A DNA stretch of 13,976 nt, taken from contig CAYZYO010000065.1 in NCBI GenBank assembly GCA_964482585.1, forward strand, positions 1 to 13,976, written 5' to 3'. Shown here in pieces: positions 1 to 8,649 of this stretch (the first letter of the stretch is position 1; every line of letters starts with the position of its first letter). The DNA is from CAYZYO01 sp964482585. GTDB lineage: Bacteria > Bacillota > Syntrophomonadia > Syntrophomonadales > Syntrophomonadaceae. Below the pieces are notes generated by a model. That model was not told the origin of the DNA, did not search any database, and saw only the letters and a program-made list of their open reading frames with translations. The translations under genes were made by a program, and so were the position numbers.

Positions 1-1
1 A

Positions 2-103
2 GCGGAGATTTTTATAAAAACAATAAATAAGACTACTAGATTACCTGTTGAAAGAGTAAATGAACCGGTTAAGACCACCGGTGTTTTCTGGAGTGATAGA
101 TAA
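2..103 (+). CDS. Partial CDS, C-terminal end of an unidentified protein
   Basis: This is the only one of the three forward frames that stays open from the left edge, giving about 33 codons that end in ...KTTGVFWSDR and a TAA at 101-103. The stop shares one base with the recO start (TAATG), a common sign of translational coupling. The 5' end lies outside the window. In related genomes the genes before recO are usually era or a small YqzL-type protein, but I do not recognise either in these residues, so no function is assigned. The short length means a chance open frame cannot be excluded. Confidence 0.5.
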   Translation, partial: AEIFIKTINKTTRLPVERVNEPVKTTGVFWSDR

Positions 104-846
104 TGTATTATCGCAGCCGGGCAATAATTATTAAAACCATGGATCTGAGGGAAACTGATAAATTGGTAACTATGTTTACCGAAAAGGAAGGGAAGCTTAA
201 GGCAGTTGCTAAAGGAATAAAGAAACCAAAAAGCAGTCTGCGAGCATGTGTACAGCCTTTCTGTCATTCTGCATTTTTTTTCAGTGCCGGGAGAGAACTC
301 GACTTAGTTACCCAGGGAAAACTCCTGGATTTTTATGGCGATGTCCGGGAAGATATAAAAAGGACTTTATATGCGGTTTATATGATGGAGCTCCTGGATA
401 AATCTCTAATGGACCGGGTAGCCTTACCAGGACTTTATGCAACGACTCTAGCTGTTTTACATTATCTAAATAACGTAAACCTTAATTTATTAATAATAAG
501 GTTTTTTGAAATGAAACTCATAATGAATCTAGGTTTTAGTCCAGTGCTAAACAAATGCGTAATCTGCAATAATAAACATGGGAAATTCCAGTTTTTTAGT
601 CTCACTGAAGGTGGAATAGTATGCAGCGATTGTGCCCGAGGGTTAACTGAAAAGATCCTGTTATCTGGAGAAAGCTTATCTTTGCTGAAATTGTTAGCAA
701 CCAGTAATATTAAAACTATTGGCCGGGTAAGAGCATCCGGGGATGCCCTTAAACAACTGGAAAAGTTTTTTGAAAAATACCTGGAGTATTATATAGAGAG
801 AACGTTCAGCCTGAAAAAAATTATATTAAAAATGGATAATGATTAA
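103..846 (+). CDS. recO: DNA repair protein RecO
   Basis: RecO is the recombination mediator that helps load RecA onto SSB-coated single-stranded DNA, together with RecR, in the RecFOR gap-repair pathway. The 247-residue length is normal for the family. The N-terminal OB fold covers about residues 1-80, with the typical opening MYYRSRAIIIKT and the REtDKLvtmfT and KLKAVAKGIKK segments that follow it. A helical domain follows, and a C-terminal zinc-finger carries C152-X2-C155 and C174-X2-C177. The ATG is supported by a ribosome binding site, GGAGTGA, at 90-96 with six bases of spacing. The start overlaps the stop of the upstream partial gene. The next gene, glyQ, is 423 bases away and has its own promoter, so recO probably ends the upstream operon, although no strong terminator is visible after it. 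Confidence 0.95.
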   Translation: MYYRSRAIIIKTMDLRETDKLVTMFTEKEGKLKAVAKGIKKPKSSLRACVQPFCHSAFFFSAGRELDLVTQGKLLDFYGDVREDIKRTLYAVYMMELLDKSLMDRVALPGLYATTLAVLHYLNNVNLNLLIIRFFEMKLIMNLGFSPVLNKCVICNNKHGKFQFFSLTEGGIVCSDCARGLTEKILLSGESLSLLKLLATSNIKTIGRVRASGDALKQLEKFFEKYLEYYIERTFSLKKIILKMDND

Positions 847-934
847 AAATATTATAGATATAATTAAGGATTTTAATTATTTAAAAAAGAATTAATCTTA
901 TATAAAAAGGCTGAAAATAGGCTGTTATCAGTAA

Positions 935-963
935 TTGACAAGGATTGAAGCTGCTGATAAACT
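935..963 (+). promoter_or_regulatory. Sigma-A promoter of the glyQS leader
   Basis: A perfect -35 box TTGACA (935-940) is followed by a 17-base spacer and TAAACT (958-963). A TG pair at 955-956 gives an extended -10 element. Transcription would start near 970, just ahead of T-box stem I. The 847-934 stretch before it is A+T-rich and shows no gene. Confidence 0.75.
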
Positions 964-969
964 GTATTA

Positions 970-1210
970 GTAACTTAACAGAATAAGATTTAATGACGAT
1001 GAAAAAGAGTAGTAAAAGAGTTGAGTCCTATAAGCAGAGAGCCGGATTGGTGAGAACCGGTTAGGATATACTTTTTGAAGGCACTTTGGAGTTTTCAGGA
1101 GGAACACCATTTTGGTTAGTAAAACCTGGGCTAAGTAAGGTGGGCGATATGCCAATCAGGGTGGAACCGCGGTCTAAACCCGTCCCTGTCCAAGGGATGG
1201 GTTTTTGCTT
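970..1210 (+). promoter_or_regulatory. Glycine T-box leader controlling glyQ-glyS
   Basis: This 5' leader senses the charging state of tRNA-Gly. Stem I can be closed by GAAAA (1001-1005) pairing with TTTTC (1092-1096). Its upper part, with CCTA/TAGG and CCGG/CCGG pairs around AGAGAG and GGTGAGAA elements, spans about 1026-1066. The specifier codon GGC sits at 1080-1082 within the sequence GAAGGCAC, which matches tRNA-Gly(GCC). The T-box sequence TGGAACCGCG is at 1162-1171, and the competing terminator follows. The distance between stem I and the T-box is short, with no room for a full stem II/IIA-B. That is typical of glyQS T-boxes. Uncharged tRNA-Gly would stabilise the antiterminator and switch on glyQ-glyS. 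The secondary structure was folded by eye. Confidence 0.93.
1176..1206 (+). terminator. T-box regulated intrinsic terminator
   Basis: A 12-base stem (1176-1187 with 1193-1204, one G-U pair) encloses a five-base loop and ends in a run of five T. The left arm includes bases that would pair with the T-box in the alternative antiterminator, as expected for a T-box switch. Confidence 0.9.
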
Positions 1211-1269
1211 TCCTACTATATAGAAATGACCAGATTGGTAGAACATATTAACGAAGGGGGTTAATATTA

Positions 1270-2184
1270 ATGAATTTTCAGGAGATTATCCTTGGACTTC
1301 AGAAGTATTGGAGTCAACAGGGCTGTATAATACAACAGCCTTATGATATTGAAAAAGGTGCTGGGACCATGAATCCGGCCACATTTTTAAGAGCTCTGGG
1401 ACCGGAACCGTGGAATGTAGCCTATGTTGAACCTTCCCGGAGACCGACTGATGGTAGATATGGGGAAAACCCTAATCGTCTGCAGCATTATTATCAATAT
1501 CAGGTTATTCTTAAACCCTCCCCGGATGATGTTATAGAAATATACCTGGATAGTTTAAAAGAGCTGGGGATAGATCCAAAGAAACACGATATTAGATTAG
1601 TCGAAGATAACTGGGAATCACCAACTCTTGGAGCCTGGGGGTTAGGTTGGGAAATATGGCTGGATGGAATGGAGATTACTCAATTTACTTATTTCCAACA
1701 GTGTGGGGGTTTTGATTGTAATCCGGTGTGTGCAGAGATCACTTATGGGATTGAAAGGATAGCCATGTATATTCAAAATAAAGAAAGTGTTTATGATGTG
1801 GAGTGGGTTAACGGTATTAGTTATGGAGATGTTCACCACCAGAATGAAGTTGATTATTCCTATTATAATTTTGAAGCAGCTGACATCGAGTCTCTAACTA
1901 CCATGTTTAATATTTGTGAAAAAGAAGCAGCCAGAATAGCAGAAATGAACCTGGTACAACCGGCTTATGATTATGTATTGAAATGCTCTCATCTTTTTAA
2001 TCTCTTAGATGCCAGAGGTGCTATTAGCGTTACCGAACGTACCGGGTATATAACCAGAGTTCGAAATATAGCTAGAATAGTAGCTAGAGAATACCTTAAA
2101 CAGAGAAAACGGTTGGGTTACCCGTTGCTAAAAGACGAGATATTAAGGAATGAGTTATTAAGCAATGATGAGGAGGTGTTGTAG
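1270..2184 (+). CDS. glyQ: Glycine--tRNA ligase alpha subunit
   Basis: This is the catalytic-fold alpha subunit of the heterotetrameric (alpha2beta2) bacterial glycyl-tRNA synthetase, a class II enzyme that charges tRNA-Gly in the cytoplasm. The 304-residue length is normal. Class II motif 2 is at about residues 54-83 (EPSRRPTDGRYGENPNR...), followed by WEIWLDGMEITQFTYFQQCGG at about 127-147 and a motif 3 region YGIERIAMY at about 159-167. The ATG follows an AAGGGGGT ribosome binding site (about 1254-1261) with eight bases of spacing. The gene lies directly behind the glycine T-box, which agrees with its function. The stop is three bases before the glyS start, and the glyS ribosome binding site lies inside the end of this gene. 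Confidence 0.98.
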   Translation: MNFQEIILGLQKYWSQQGCIIQQPYDIEKGAGTMNPATFLRALGPEPWNVAYVEPSRRPTDGRYGENPNRLQHYYQYQVILKPSPDDVIEIYLDSLKELGIDPKKHDIRLVEDNWESPTLGAWGLGWEIWLDGMEITQFTYFQQCGGFDCNPVCAEITYGIERIAMYIQNKESVYDVEWVNGISYGDVHHQNEVDYSYYNFEAADIESLTTMFNICEKEAARIAEMNLVQPAYDYVLKCSHLFNLLDARGAISVTERTGYITRVRNIARIVAREYLKQRKRLGYPLLKDEILRNELLSNDEEVL

Positions 2185-2187
2185 CAA

Positions 2188-4257
2188 ATGTCTAAAGATA
2201 TGCTATTAGAAATTGGAGTAGAAGAGATTCCGTCAGCTTATATGTCCAGGGTTCTGGAAGACATAAAAAACACTGCGGCAGCAAAAATGGATAAAGCAAA
2301 TCTTGAATATTCAGAAGTCTTTAGCTATGGTACCCCTAGGAGACTAACCCTGTTTATAAAAGGGTTAAATGAGAAACAAAAGGATTTACTAATAGAGAAT
2401 AAAGGACCCAAAAAGGAGATCGGGTTCAATTCCAATGGCGAACCTACTAAAGCTGGACTAGGTTTTGCCCGTTCCCAGGGGGTTGAAATTAAAGACCTTG
2501 AAATAAGGGAGATATCAGGTACTAACTATTTGTTTGCGGTTAAAAAGGAAAAAGGCCGCAAAACGGAAGATATTCTACCTACTGTTTTGGAGGATATTAT
2601 TAAATCGCTAAGCTTTCCTAAATCAATGCGGTGGGCTTATTATGATACTCGTTTTGCCAGGCCAATAAGATGGCTTTTAGCTATTTATGGTTATAAAACA
2701 ATCAGGTTTAAAATAGAAAATATAGAAAGCTCCAACTACACATTTGGACATAGATTTTTATCTTCAGGACCGATTGCAGTTAAAGATACCAGTGATTATT
2801 TTAAAGTTTTAGCGAAAAACTATGTAATACTTGATCATAATGAAAGAAAAAATTTAATAAGAAAGCAGGTTGTATTTATCGCAGAATCAGTAGATGGCAG
2901 GATTATGGAAAACGAGGAACTTCTTGAAGAGATAACCCATCTGCTAGAATATCCGACTGCTTTTATGGGGGGATTTTCCCGATCATATCTTGAAGTGCCA
3001 GCTGAAGTTTTAACTACCAGTATGATCGAACATCAAAGATATTTTCCTGTATTTGATGCTGATAAGAAACTTCTACCAAAGTTTATCGGGGTTAGAAATG
3101 GCACAGAAGATAACATTGATCTGGTTATAGATGGAAATGAAAAGGTCTTAAAAGCCCGTTTGGAGGATGCCTTGTTCTTTTGGAATGAGGATACCAAAAA
3201 ATCTTTAGAAGAAATGGCAGTCAATCTCAAAAATGTTCTATTCCATGAAAGATTAGGGACTATTATGGATAAAGTAGAGCGGCTGCAAAAACTATCCGGG
3301 TTAATTAGCCATGAAACAAATATGGGCTATCAACAAAAACTTCAACAGGCAGCTTATCTATGTAAAGCCGATCTTTTAAGCAATATGGTTTATGAGTTTC
3401 CTGAGCTTCAAGGTATTATGGGGAGATACTATGCAGTTAAAAGCGGCGAAGATCCAGAAGTGAGTGATGCTATTTATGAACATTATCTGCCTAGATTTGC
3501 AGGAGACGATTTGCCATTTAGTGATATTGGCAGGGTCTTAAGCCTGGCAGAGAAGATTGATAATATTGTAGGGTGTTTTTCCATAGGAATAAAGCCAACC
3601 GGTTCCCAGGATCCATATGCTCTTAGACGACAGGCAATGGGAATAGTACACATTATTCTGGCAAGTGGCCTTAGGATTAATCTAAAGAATGTTCTTAAGG
3701 AGGCTTATGACGGTTTTGTATCCATAGAGCCAGATATTAATAGAGATGATACTGTGTCTGATGTTATGGACTTTATTCTGCAGCGGATGAGGGGGATCCT
3801 TTTAGAAAAGGGAATGGCTTATGACGTGATAGATTCAGTATTGAACCAACCTAATTATGACTTAAACAATATTATTAAACGGATTGAGATTGTCCAAGAT
3901 TTTAAGAAGACTAAAATGTTTGAGGATTTTATTGTTGTATATAACCGGGCTAACAATCTTTCTAAAGGCTGGAATAAGGAAACTGTCGACGAGAAGTTAC
4001 TGGTTGATGCGAGTGAAAAACAGCTCTACCAAATTATCAGCTCAGTCCGCGATGAGGTGCAAAAGGCTTTAATAAAAGAGGATTATCAAGAGATTTTGAA
4101 AGCATTAACGGGATTAAGGCCTAAAATAGATAATTTTTTTGAATCGGTAATGGTGATGGTTGAAAAAGAAGAATTAAAAGCTAATCGCTTAAGCATATTA
4201 AAAACAATAGCCAATTTATGCAATTCTGTAACTGATTTCAATAAAATTGTACAATAA
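2188..4257 (+). CDS. glyS: Glycine--tRNA ligase beta subunit
   Basis: This is the beta subunit of the alpha2beta2 glycyl-tRNA synthetase, which provides tRNA recognition and is required for activity together with GlyQ. The 689-residue length is typical. The N-terminus MLLEIGVEEIPSAYM and the internal segments DLLSNMVYEFPELQG (395-409) and PTGSQDPYALRR (470-481) are hallmark sequences of the family. The C-terminal part, roughly from residue 580, is the helical anticodon-binding region. The start follows AGGAGGTG at 2171-2178 with nine bases of spacing, placed inside the glyQ coding end, so the two subunits are probably made in step. Expression should follow the upstream T-box. An 87-base A+T-rich gap without a convincing terminator separates it from ccpN. 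Confidence 0.98.
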   Translation: MSKDMLLEIGVEEIPSAYMSRVLEDIKNTAAAKMDKANLEYSEVFSYGTPRRLTLFIKGLNEKQKDLLIENKGPKKEIGFNSNGEPTKAGLGFARSQGVEIKDLEIREISGTNYLFAVKKEKGRKTEDILPTVLEDIIKSLSFPKSMRWAYYDTRFARPIRWLLAIYGYKTIRFKIENIESSNYTFGHRFLSSGPIAVKDTSDYFKVLAKNYVILDHNERKNLIRKQVVFIAESVDGRIMENEELLEEITHLLEYPTAFMGGFSRSYLEVPAEVLTTSMIEHQRYFPVFDADKKLLPKFIGVRNGTEDNIDLVIDGNEKVLKARLEDALFFWNEDTKKSLEEMAVNLKNVLFHERLGTIMDKVERLQKLSGLISHETNMGYQQKLQQAAYLCKADLLSNMVYEFPELQGIMGRYYAVKSGEDPEVSDAIYEHYLPRFAGDDLPFSDIGRVLSLAEKIDNIVGCFSIGIKPTGSQDPYALRRQAMGIVHIILASGLRINLKNVLKEAYDGFVSIEPDINRDDTVSDVMDFILQRMRGILLEKGMAYDVIDSVLNQPNYDLNNIIKRIEIVQDFKKTKMFEDFIVVYNRANNLSKGWNKETVDEKLLVDASEKQLYQIISSVRDEVQKALIKEDYQEILKALTGLRPKIDNFFESVMVMVEKEELKANRLSILKTIANLCNSVTDFNKIVQ

Positions 4258-4344
4258 ATTTATATAAAAAAACAGGATTTTTTTAATCAATATAGTATAT
4301 ATAATTTAGTGGATTTGAACCCAAAAGTATAGCATAATTGGGCG

Positions 4345-5004
4345 GTGAGTATGATAGAATTAAATCATAGGCAGATGAAAATTCTTGAGATAGTAAAAGA
4401 ACAAGAACCTATTACCGGCGAAAAAATTGCCGAAATCTTAAAGGTTACCAGGGCTGCGCTACGTCCTGATCTGGCAGTCTTAACTATGTCTGGTTTTCTC
4501 GAAGCTAAACCGAGGGTTGGGTATACCTTTAAGACAGCCAAAGCAGATAATCAGATTCATAAAATTCTCAATCAATACCGGGTAAAAGATATTAAGTCCA
4601 TGCCGGTAGTGCTCAAGGAAGACTGCAGTATTTATGATGCCATTGTTACTCTTTTTATAGAGGATACAGGAAGTATTTTTATAGTTGATGATAATAATTT
4701 TTTAACCGGTATTGTTTCTCGCAAAGATTTCTTAAAAACAACCATAGGGCAATCAGAAATAAACAAGGTTCCAGTTAGTGTAATTATGACCCGTATGCCT
4801 AATATAATTACAACCACAATGGATGAAACGGTTGTAGAGGCAATTAAAAAAATAGTAGAACACGAAGTAGATAGCCTACCTATAGTTAAGTGTTACATTG
4901 ATAAAGACGGTGATGAAAAACTAGAGGTAGTAGGTAAGATTACCAAAACCAATATTGCTAGATTGTTTCTCGATCTGGCATCTAATAATAATGAGGAGGG
5001 TTAG
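4345..5004 (+). CDS. ccpN: Transcriptional repressor CcpN (HTH plus two CBS domains)
   Basis: In Bacillus subtilis CcpN (YqzB) represses gluconeogenic genes such as gapB and pckA, independently of CcpA. This 219-residue protein shows the same layout. A winged helix-turn-helix covers about residues 5-62 and contains the hallmark stretch RAALRPDLAVLTMSGFLEAK and then PRVGY. Two CBS domains, at about 78-133 and 143-211, presumably bind nucleotides. I prefer the GTG start because MSxIELN matches my memory of the Bacillus N-terminus; the ATG two codons later (4351) is the alternative, and the GGTGAG just before it is close to it. The gene sits directly before ppsR, three bases apart, as in Bacillus. 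The target sites of this copy are unknown, and I saw no obvious operator in the gap before it. Confidence 0.9.
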   Translation: MSMIELNHRQMKILEIVKEQEPITGEKIAEILKVTRAALRPDLAVLTMSGFLEAKPRVGYTFKTAKADNQIHKILNQYRVKDIKSMPVVLKEDCSIYDAIVTLFIEDTGSIFIVDDNNFLTGIVSRKDFLKTTIGQSEINKVPVSVIMTRMPNIITTTMDETVVEAIKKIVEHEVDSLPIVKCYIDKDGDEKLEVVGKITKTNIARLFLDLASNNNEEG

Positions 5005-5007
5005 AAT

Positions 5008-5829
5008 TTGACAGACCATTTACCTGGGGTTTTCATAGTATCTGATTCTATTGGGGAGACTGCTGAAATGGTAGTCCGGGCAGCAGCCAGCCAGTTTAAT
5101 TCTGGCAACATGGAAATCAGGCGTATTCCTAATATTTCAGATATAGATATACTAGAAGAGGTAGTTAATCAGGCGAAAGCCAATGGCTTTCTCATAGCGT
5201 ATACTCTGGTTATAGAAGAACTAGCTGAATTTTTGCAGGCAGAATGTAGTAAGGCTGAAGTAGTCTGCATTGATATCTTAGGACCAATTCTTGAAGCCTT
5301 TAGGGATATCAGTAATATTGAACCTAGAAGGGAACCCGGTTTGCTTCGTAAACTAGACGAAATGTACTATCGAAGAGTAGAAGCAGTTGAATTTGCGGTT
5401 CGTTATGATGATGGGAAAGATCCTAGGGGCATAAGCTTGGCAGATGTAGTTCTAATAGGAGTATCGCGCACCTCAAAAACGCCTTTATCTATGTACATGG
5501 CCCATAAACGCATTAAAGTAGCTAATGTACCTTTAGTCCCTGAAGTAAAACCTCCAGACGAGCTATATAAAGCTGAAAAGGGCAAGGTTATAGGGCTTAC
5601 TATTAAGCCTGAGCACTTGAACCATATACGTATGGAGAGATTGAAAACTATGGGCTTAAAGGGGCAGGCCAGTTATGCCAATTATGATCGTATTATGGAA
5701 GAACTGGAGTTTTCCAACGAAGTTATGAAAAGGCTTGGTTGCCCGGTAATAGATGTAACTAATAAAGCTATTGAAGAAACAGCCAGCAAGATATTAGAAA
5801 TATATTATAGGAGGTTAAGTAATGTCTAG
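5008..5829 (+). CDS. ppsR: Pyruvate, phosphate dikinase regulatory protein (PDRP, YqfL/DUF299 family)
   Basis: The family is a bifunctional serine/threonine kinase and pyrophosphorylase. It uses ADP to phosphorylate a regulatory threonine of pyruvate phosphate dikinase (inactivation) and inorganic phosphate to remove that phosphate (activation). The 273-residue length is normal. The N-terminal segment VSDSIGETAEMVVRAA and the P-loop GVSRTSKT at residues 151-158 are diagnostic, followed by KVIGLTIKPEHLNHIR. Translation starts at a TTG behind a strong GAGGAGGG site (4993-5000) with seven bases of spacing. The next gene, ppdK, overlaps the 3' end by eight bases, so regulator and target enzyme are genetically coupled. 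That neighbour makes the dikinase, rather than PEP synthase, the likely substrate. In Bacillus the homologue YqfL also influences CcpN action, and ccpN is the upstream neighbour here. Confidence 0.95.
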   Translation: MTDHLPGVFIVSDSIGETAEMVVRAAASQFNSGNMEIRRIPNISDIDILEEVVNQAKANGFLIAYTLVIEELAEFLQAECSKAEVVCIDILGPILEAFRDISNIEPRREPGLLRKLDEMYYRRVEAVEFAVRYDDGKDPRGISLADVVLIGVSRTSKTPLSMYMAHKRIKVANVPLVPEVKPPDELYKAEKGKVIGLTIKPEHLNHIRMERLKTMGLKGQASYANYDRIMEELEFSNEVMKRLGCPVIDVTNKAIEETASKILEIYYRRLSNV

Positions 5830-8467
5830 CAATAAATTTATCTACCTGTTTGAAGAAGGGAATTCAAATATGCGCTTGCTGCTGGGGGGCAAAGGTGCAA
5901 ATCTAGCTGAAATGACTAATATAAGACTGCCAGTTCCTCCCGGTTTTACAATTACTACAGAAGCATGTAATCAATATCTTGCTTTAAATAAGACTTTTCC
6001 GGATAAGATGTTAGAGGAGACTTTTGCAGCATTAAAAAAACTTGAAGAAAAGACAGGAAAGAGATTTGGTGATCGGGATAATCCCCTACTGGTATCAATA
6101 AGGTCAGGAGCAGCAGTTTCCATGCCGGGAATGATGGATACTATTCTAAACCTGGGTTTAAATGATGAATCGGTTTTAGGCCTGGCTGCATTAACTGGTG
6201 ACCAGAGATTTGCTTATGATTGTTACCGGCGTTTTATTCAAATGTTTAGTAATGTTGTACTCAATATTGACTACAACTTGTTTGATGATGTAGTTGAAAA
6301 ACATAAAAGAAAACTAAGTATTATATTTGATTATGAGATTCCGGCTAAAGAACTAAAAGTAATTATTGAAGAATATAAAAATTTGATAGTAAAAGAACAG
6401 GAGAATAATTTTCCTCAGGATGTTAGAGATCAATTAGTGATGGCAATTAAGGCAGTTTTTGATTCCTGGAATAACCAAAGAGCACAGGTATATAGGAGGA
6501 TTAATAAGATTGATCATAATCTAGGAACAGCTGTAAATGTTCAGTGTATGGCTTTTGGTAATATGGGTCAGGATTGCGGAACCGGAGTTGCTTTTACCAG
6601 AAATCCGTCAACTGGAACCAAAGAACTCTATGGTGAGTTTTTAATTAATGCCCAGGGAGAAGATGTTGTTGCTGGAATAAGAACCCCTATGCCAATCTCC
6701 AGGTTAAAAGAAGAACTATCTGAGGTATACGAACAGTTTGTTGATACCTGCCAGAAGCTTGAAAACCATTATAAAGATATGCAGGATATTGAATTTACAG
6801 TTGAAAAAGGTAAGTTATATATGCTGCAGACCCGTAATGGAAAGCGGACATCTAGAGCATCAGTAAAAATAGCTGTAGATATGGTCAATGAGGGGCTAAT
6901 ATCGATTGAAGAAGCTTTATTAAGGATTGATGCGGATCAAATAAATCAACTTTTACACCGGCAGATAGATAATAGTGTTAAGATTGAAGCTATTGCTACC
7001 GGACTTCCGGCATCACCTGGAGCTGCCTGTGGTAAAGTAGTATTTGAAGCTGATCTTGCCGAGAAGTTAGGTAATGCTGGCGAAAAAGTAGTGTTAGTCA
7101 GAAATGAGACTACCCCGGACGATATACATGGAATTATTTATGCCCAGGGAATATTAACTTCTCGTGGTGGCATGACTTCCCATGCTGCAGTTGTAGCCAG
7201 GGGAATGGGAAAACCATGTGTCTGTGGTTGTGAAGATATTAAGATAGATATCCCTAATAAACAGTTTATTACTAACGGCCTATTAGTAAAAAAAGGTGAT
7301 ATTATTACTATTAATGGAGCCACTGGAAAGGTCATGCTGGGTGAAGTCCCGATGATTGAACCCAGTCTCTCCGATGAATTCGAAACCCTATTAAAATGGG
7401 CTGATGATATAAAGACCCTGTTGGTAAGGGCGAATGCCGATACTCCACAGGATGCTGCTAAAGCCAGACAATTTGGAGCTGAAGGAATTGGTCTTTGCCG
7501 CACAGAACATATGTTTATGGCGGGTGAACGCCTTCCTATTGTCCAGCAAATGATTTTAGCCGAAGATCTTGCTGACCGTGAAAAGGCCCTTGCCCAACTG
7601 CTGCCTTTCCAGAGAGAAGATTTTTACGGTATATTAAAAGCCATGGCTCCTTATCCGGTAACTATACGTTTTCTTGATCCCCCATTACATGAATTTCTAC
7701 CGGATCATGATACATTATTATTAGAAATATATGATTTGAAACATAGTAATGTTGATAATAAGACCCTTTTAGAAAAAGAGGAGCTTATGAAAAAAATACG
7801 CAATCTATCCGAAGCCAATCCTATGTTAGGTCATCGAGGTTGCCGTTTAGGGTTAACCTTTCCAGAAATATATCGCATGCAGACAAGGGCTCTTTTTGAA
7901 GCCATGGCTCAGCTTAAAAAGGATGGAATTGAATCTTTTGCTGAAATAGAAATACCCCTGGTTATGGATGTAGCAGAATTGGCAATATTAAAAGAGGAAG
8001 TTCTTAAGGTATATGAGGAGGTTAAAAAGGAAAAACAAGTAGAACTTAAGTTTGCTGTAGGAACCATGGTGGAGCTTCCCCGGGCTTGTATTACAATTGA
8101 TGAGATAGCAGCTGAAGCAGAATTCTTTTCCTTTGGTACCAATGATTTAACCCAGACTACATTTGGTTTCAGTCGTGATGATGCAGAAGGTAAATTTATC
8201 CCAGTTTATTTAGATAAAAAGATTATCAAGGATAATCCATTTGCAGTGCTTGATCGTAAAGGTGTAGGGAGTTTAATGCAAATGGCGGTAGAAAAAGCGA
8301 GAACGGTAAAAAAAGATGTGCTGATGGGAATATGTGGTGAACATGGAGGAGAACCAAGTTCTATTGAGTTTTGCCATATTGTTGGACTGGATTATGTAAG
8401 TTGTTCGCCTTACCGGATACCGGTTGCTAGATTAGCAGCAGCCCAGGCTAAAATAAAAAATAAATAA
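5822..8467 (+). CDS. ppdK: Pyruvate, phosphate dikinase
   Basis: This enzyme reversibly converts pyruvate, ATP and phosphate to PEP, AMP and pyrophosphate, and can serve glycolysis with pyrophosphate or gluconeogenesis in anaerobes. It is 881 residues long, full size. The N-terminal ATP-grasp domain shows GGKGANLAEM (22-31) and SIRSGAAVSMPGMM, with R94. The phosphohistidine domain has GGMTSHAAVVARGMG, with the catalytic His454 and the likely regulatory Thr452. The C-terminal PEP/pyruvate barrel has R560 (GLCRTEHMF), R616 (RFLDPPLHEF), E751 (GTMVELPRA), N774 (FGTNDLTQT) and C838 (GICGEHGG), matching the known active-site set of the Clostridium symbiosum enzyme with small shifts. The start overlaps the ppsR stop, and a strong terminator lies 40 bases after the stop. 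Thr452 is the expected PpsR target. Confidence 0.98.
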   Translation: MSSNKFIYLFEEGNSNMRLLLGGKGANLAEMTNIRLPVPPGFTITTEACNQYLALNKTFPDKMLEETFAALKKLEEKTGKRFGDRDNPLLVSIRSGAAVSMPGMMDTILNLGLNDESVLGLAALTGDQRFAYDCYRRFIQMFSNVVLNIDYNLFDDVVEKHKRKLSIIFDYEIPAKELKVIIEEYKNLIVKEQENNFPQDVRDQLVMAIKAVFDSWNNQRAQVYRRINKIDHNLGTAVNVQCMAFGNMGQDCGTGVAFTRNPSTGTKELYGEFLINAQGEDVVAGIRTPMPISRLKEELSEVYEQFVDTCQKLENHYKDMQDIEFTVEKGKLYMLQTRNGKRTSRASVKIAVDMVNEGLISIEEALLRIDADQINQLLHRQIDNSVKIEAIATGLPASPGAACGKVVFEADLAEKLGNAGEKVVLVRNETTPDDIHGIIYAQGILTSRGGMTSHAAVVARGMGKPCVCGCEDIKIDIPNKQFITNGLLVKKGDIITINGATGKVMLGEVPMIEPSLSDEFETLLKWADDIKTLLVRANADTPQDAAKARQFGAEGIGLCRTEHMFMAGERLPIVQQMILAEDLADREKALAQLLPFQREDFYGILKAMAPYPVTIRFLDPPLHEFLPDHDTLLLEIYDLKHSNVDNKTLLEKEELMKKIRNLSEANPMLGHRGCRLGLTFPEIYRMQTRALFEAMAQLKKDGIESFAEIEIPLVMDVAELAILKEEVLKVYEEVKKEKQVELKFAVGTMVELPRACITIDEIAAEAEFFSFGTNDLTQTTFGFSRDDAEGKFIPVYLDKKIIKDNPFAVLDRKGVGSLMQMAVEKARTVKKDVLMGICGEHGGEPSSIEFCHIVGLDYVSCSPYRIPVARLAAAQAKIKNK

Positions 8468-8507
8468 AAATTTATCTAGAATCTTTTATTATGTAGATAG
8501 GTATAAT

Positions 8508-8546
8508 AAAAACACCCTGGCTATTTTAATGCCAGGGTGTTTTTTC
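8508..8546 (+). terminator. Intrinsic terminator after ppdK
   Basis: A perfect 11-base stem AACACCCTGGC / GCCAGGGTGTT (8511-8521 with 8531-8541) encloses a nine-base loop. It is flanked by an A run and followed by T's, so three more A-T pairs can extend it. It ends the ccpN-ppsR-ppdK transcript. From the terminator to the next gene (8547-8633) I see only A+T-rich DNA without a clear promoter. Confidence 0.92.
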
Positions 8547-8633
8547 AGCACATGATTTTCATAATTACCAAAAAACAAGTAAATAAAAATTATCTATTAT
8601 TAGAGGAATCACAACTATAGTATTGAATTAATA

Positions 8634-8643
8634 AAGGGGGGTG
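8634..8643 (+). promoter_or_regulatory. Ribosome binding site deciding the flavoprotein start
   Basis: AAGGGGGGTG lies six bases before the GTG at 8650. The alternative in-frame GTG at 8641 is inside this site and so cannot be served by it, which favours 8650. Confidence 0.7.
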
Positions 8644-8649
8644 TTACCA

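Noticed and set aside
866..902. A+T-rich inverted repeat after recO as a terminator
   Set aside because: The arms pair imperfectly, consist almost only of A-T pairs, and no T run follows.
4277..4305. TATAAT at 4300-4305 as a ccpN promoter
   Set aside because: The DNA is very A+T-rich and the -35 position reads only T-rich sequence with no TTGACA resemblance, so the match may be chance. A ccpN promoter in this gap remains possible.
7138..7503. 121-codon reverse-strand open frame within ppdK
   Set aside because: It lies wholly inside a strongly conserved gene on the other strand, has no ribosome binding site of note, and shows no recognisable domain; it is a shadow frame.
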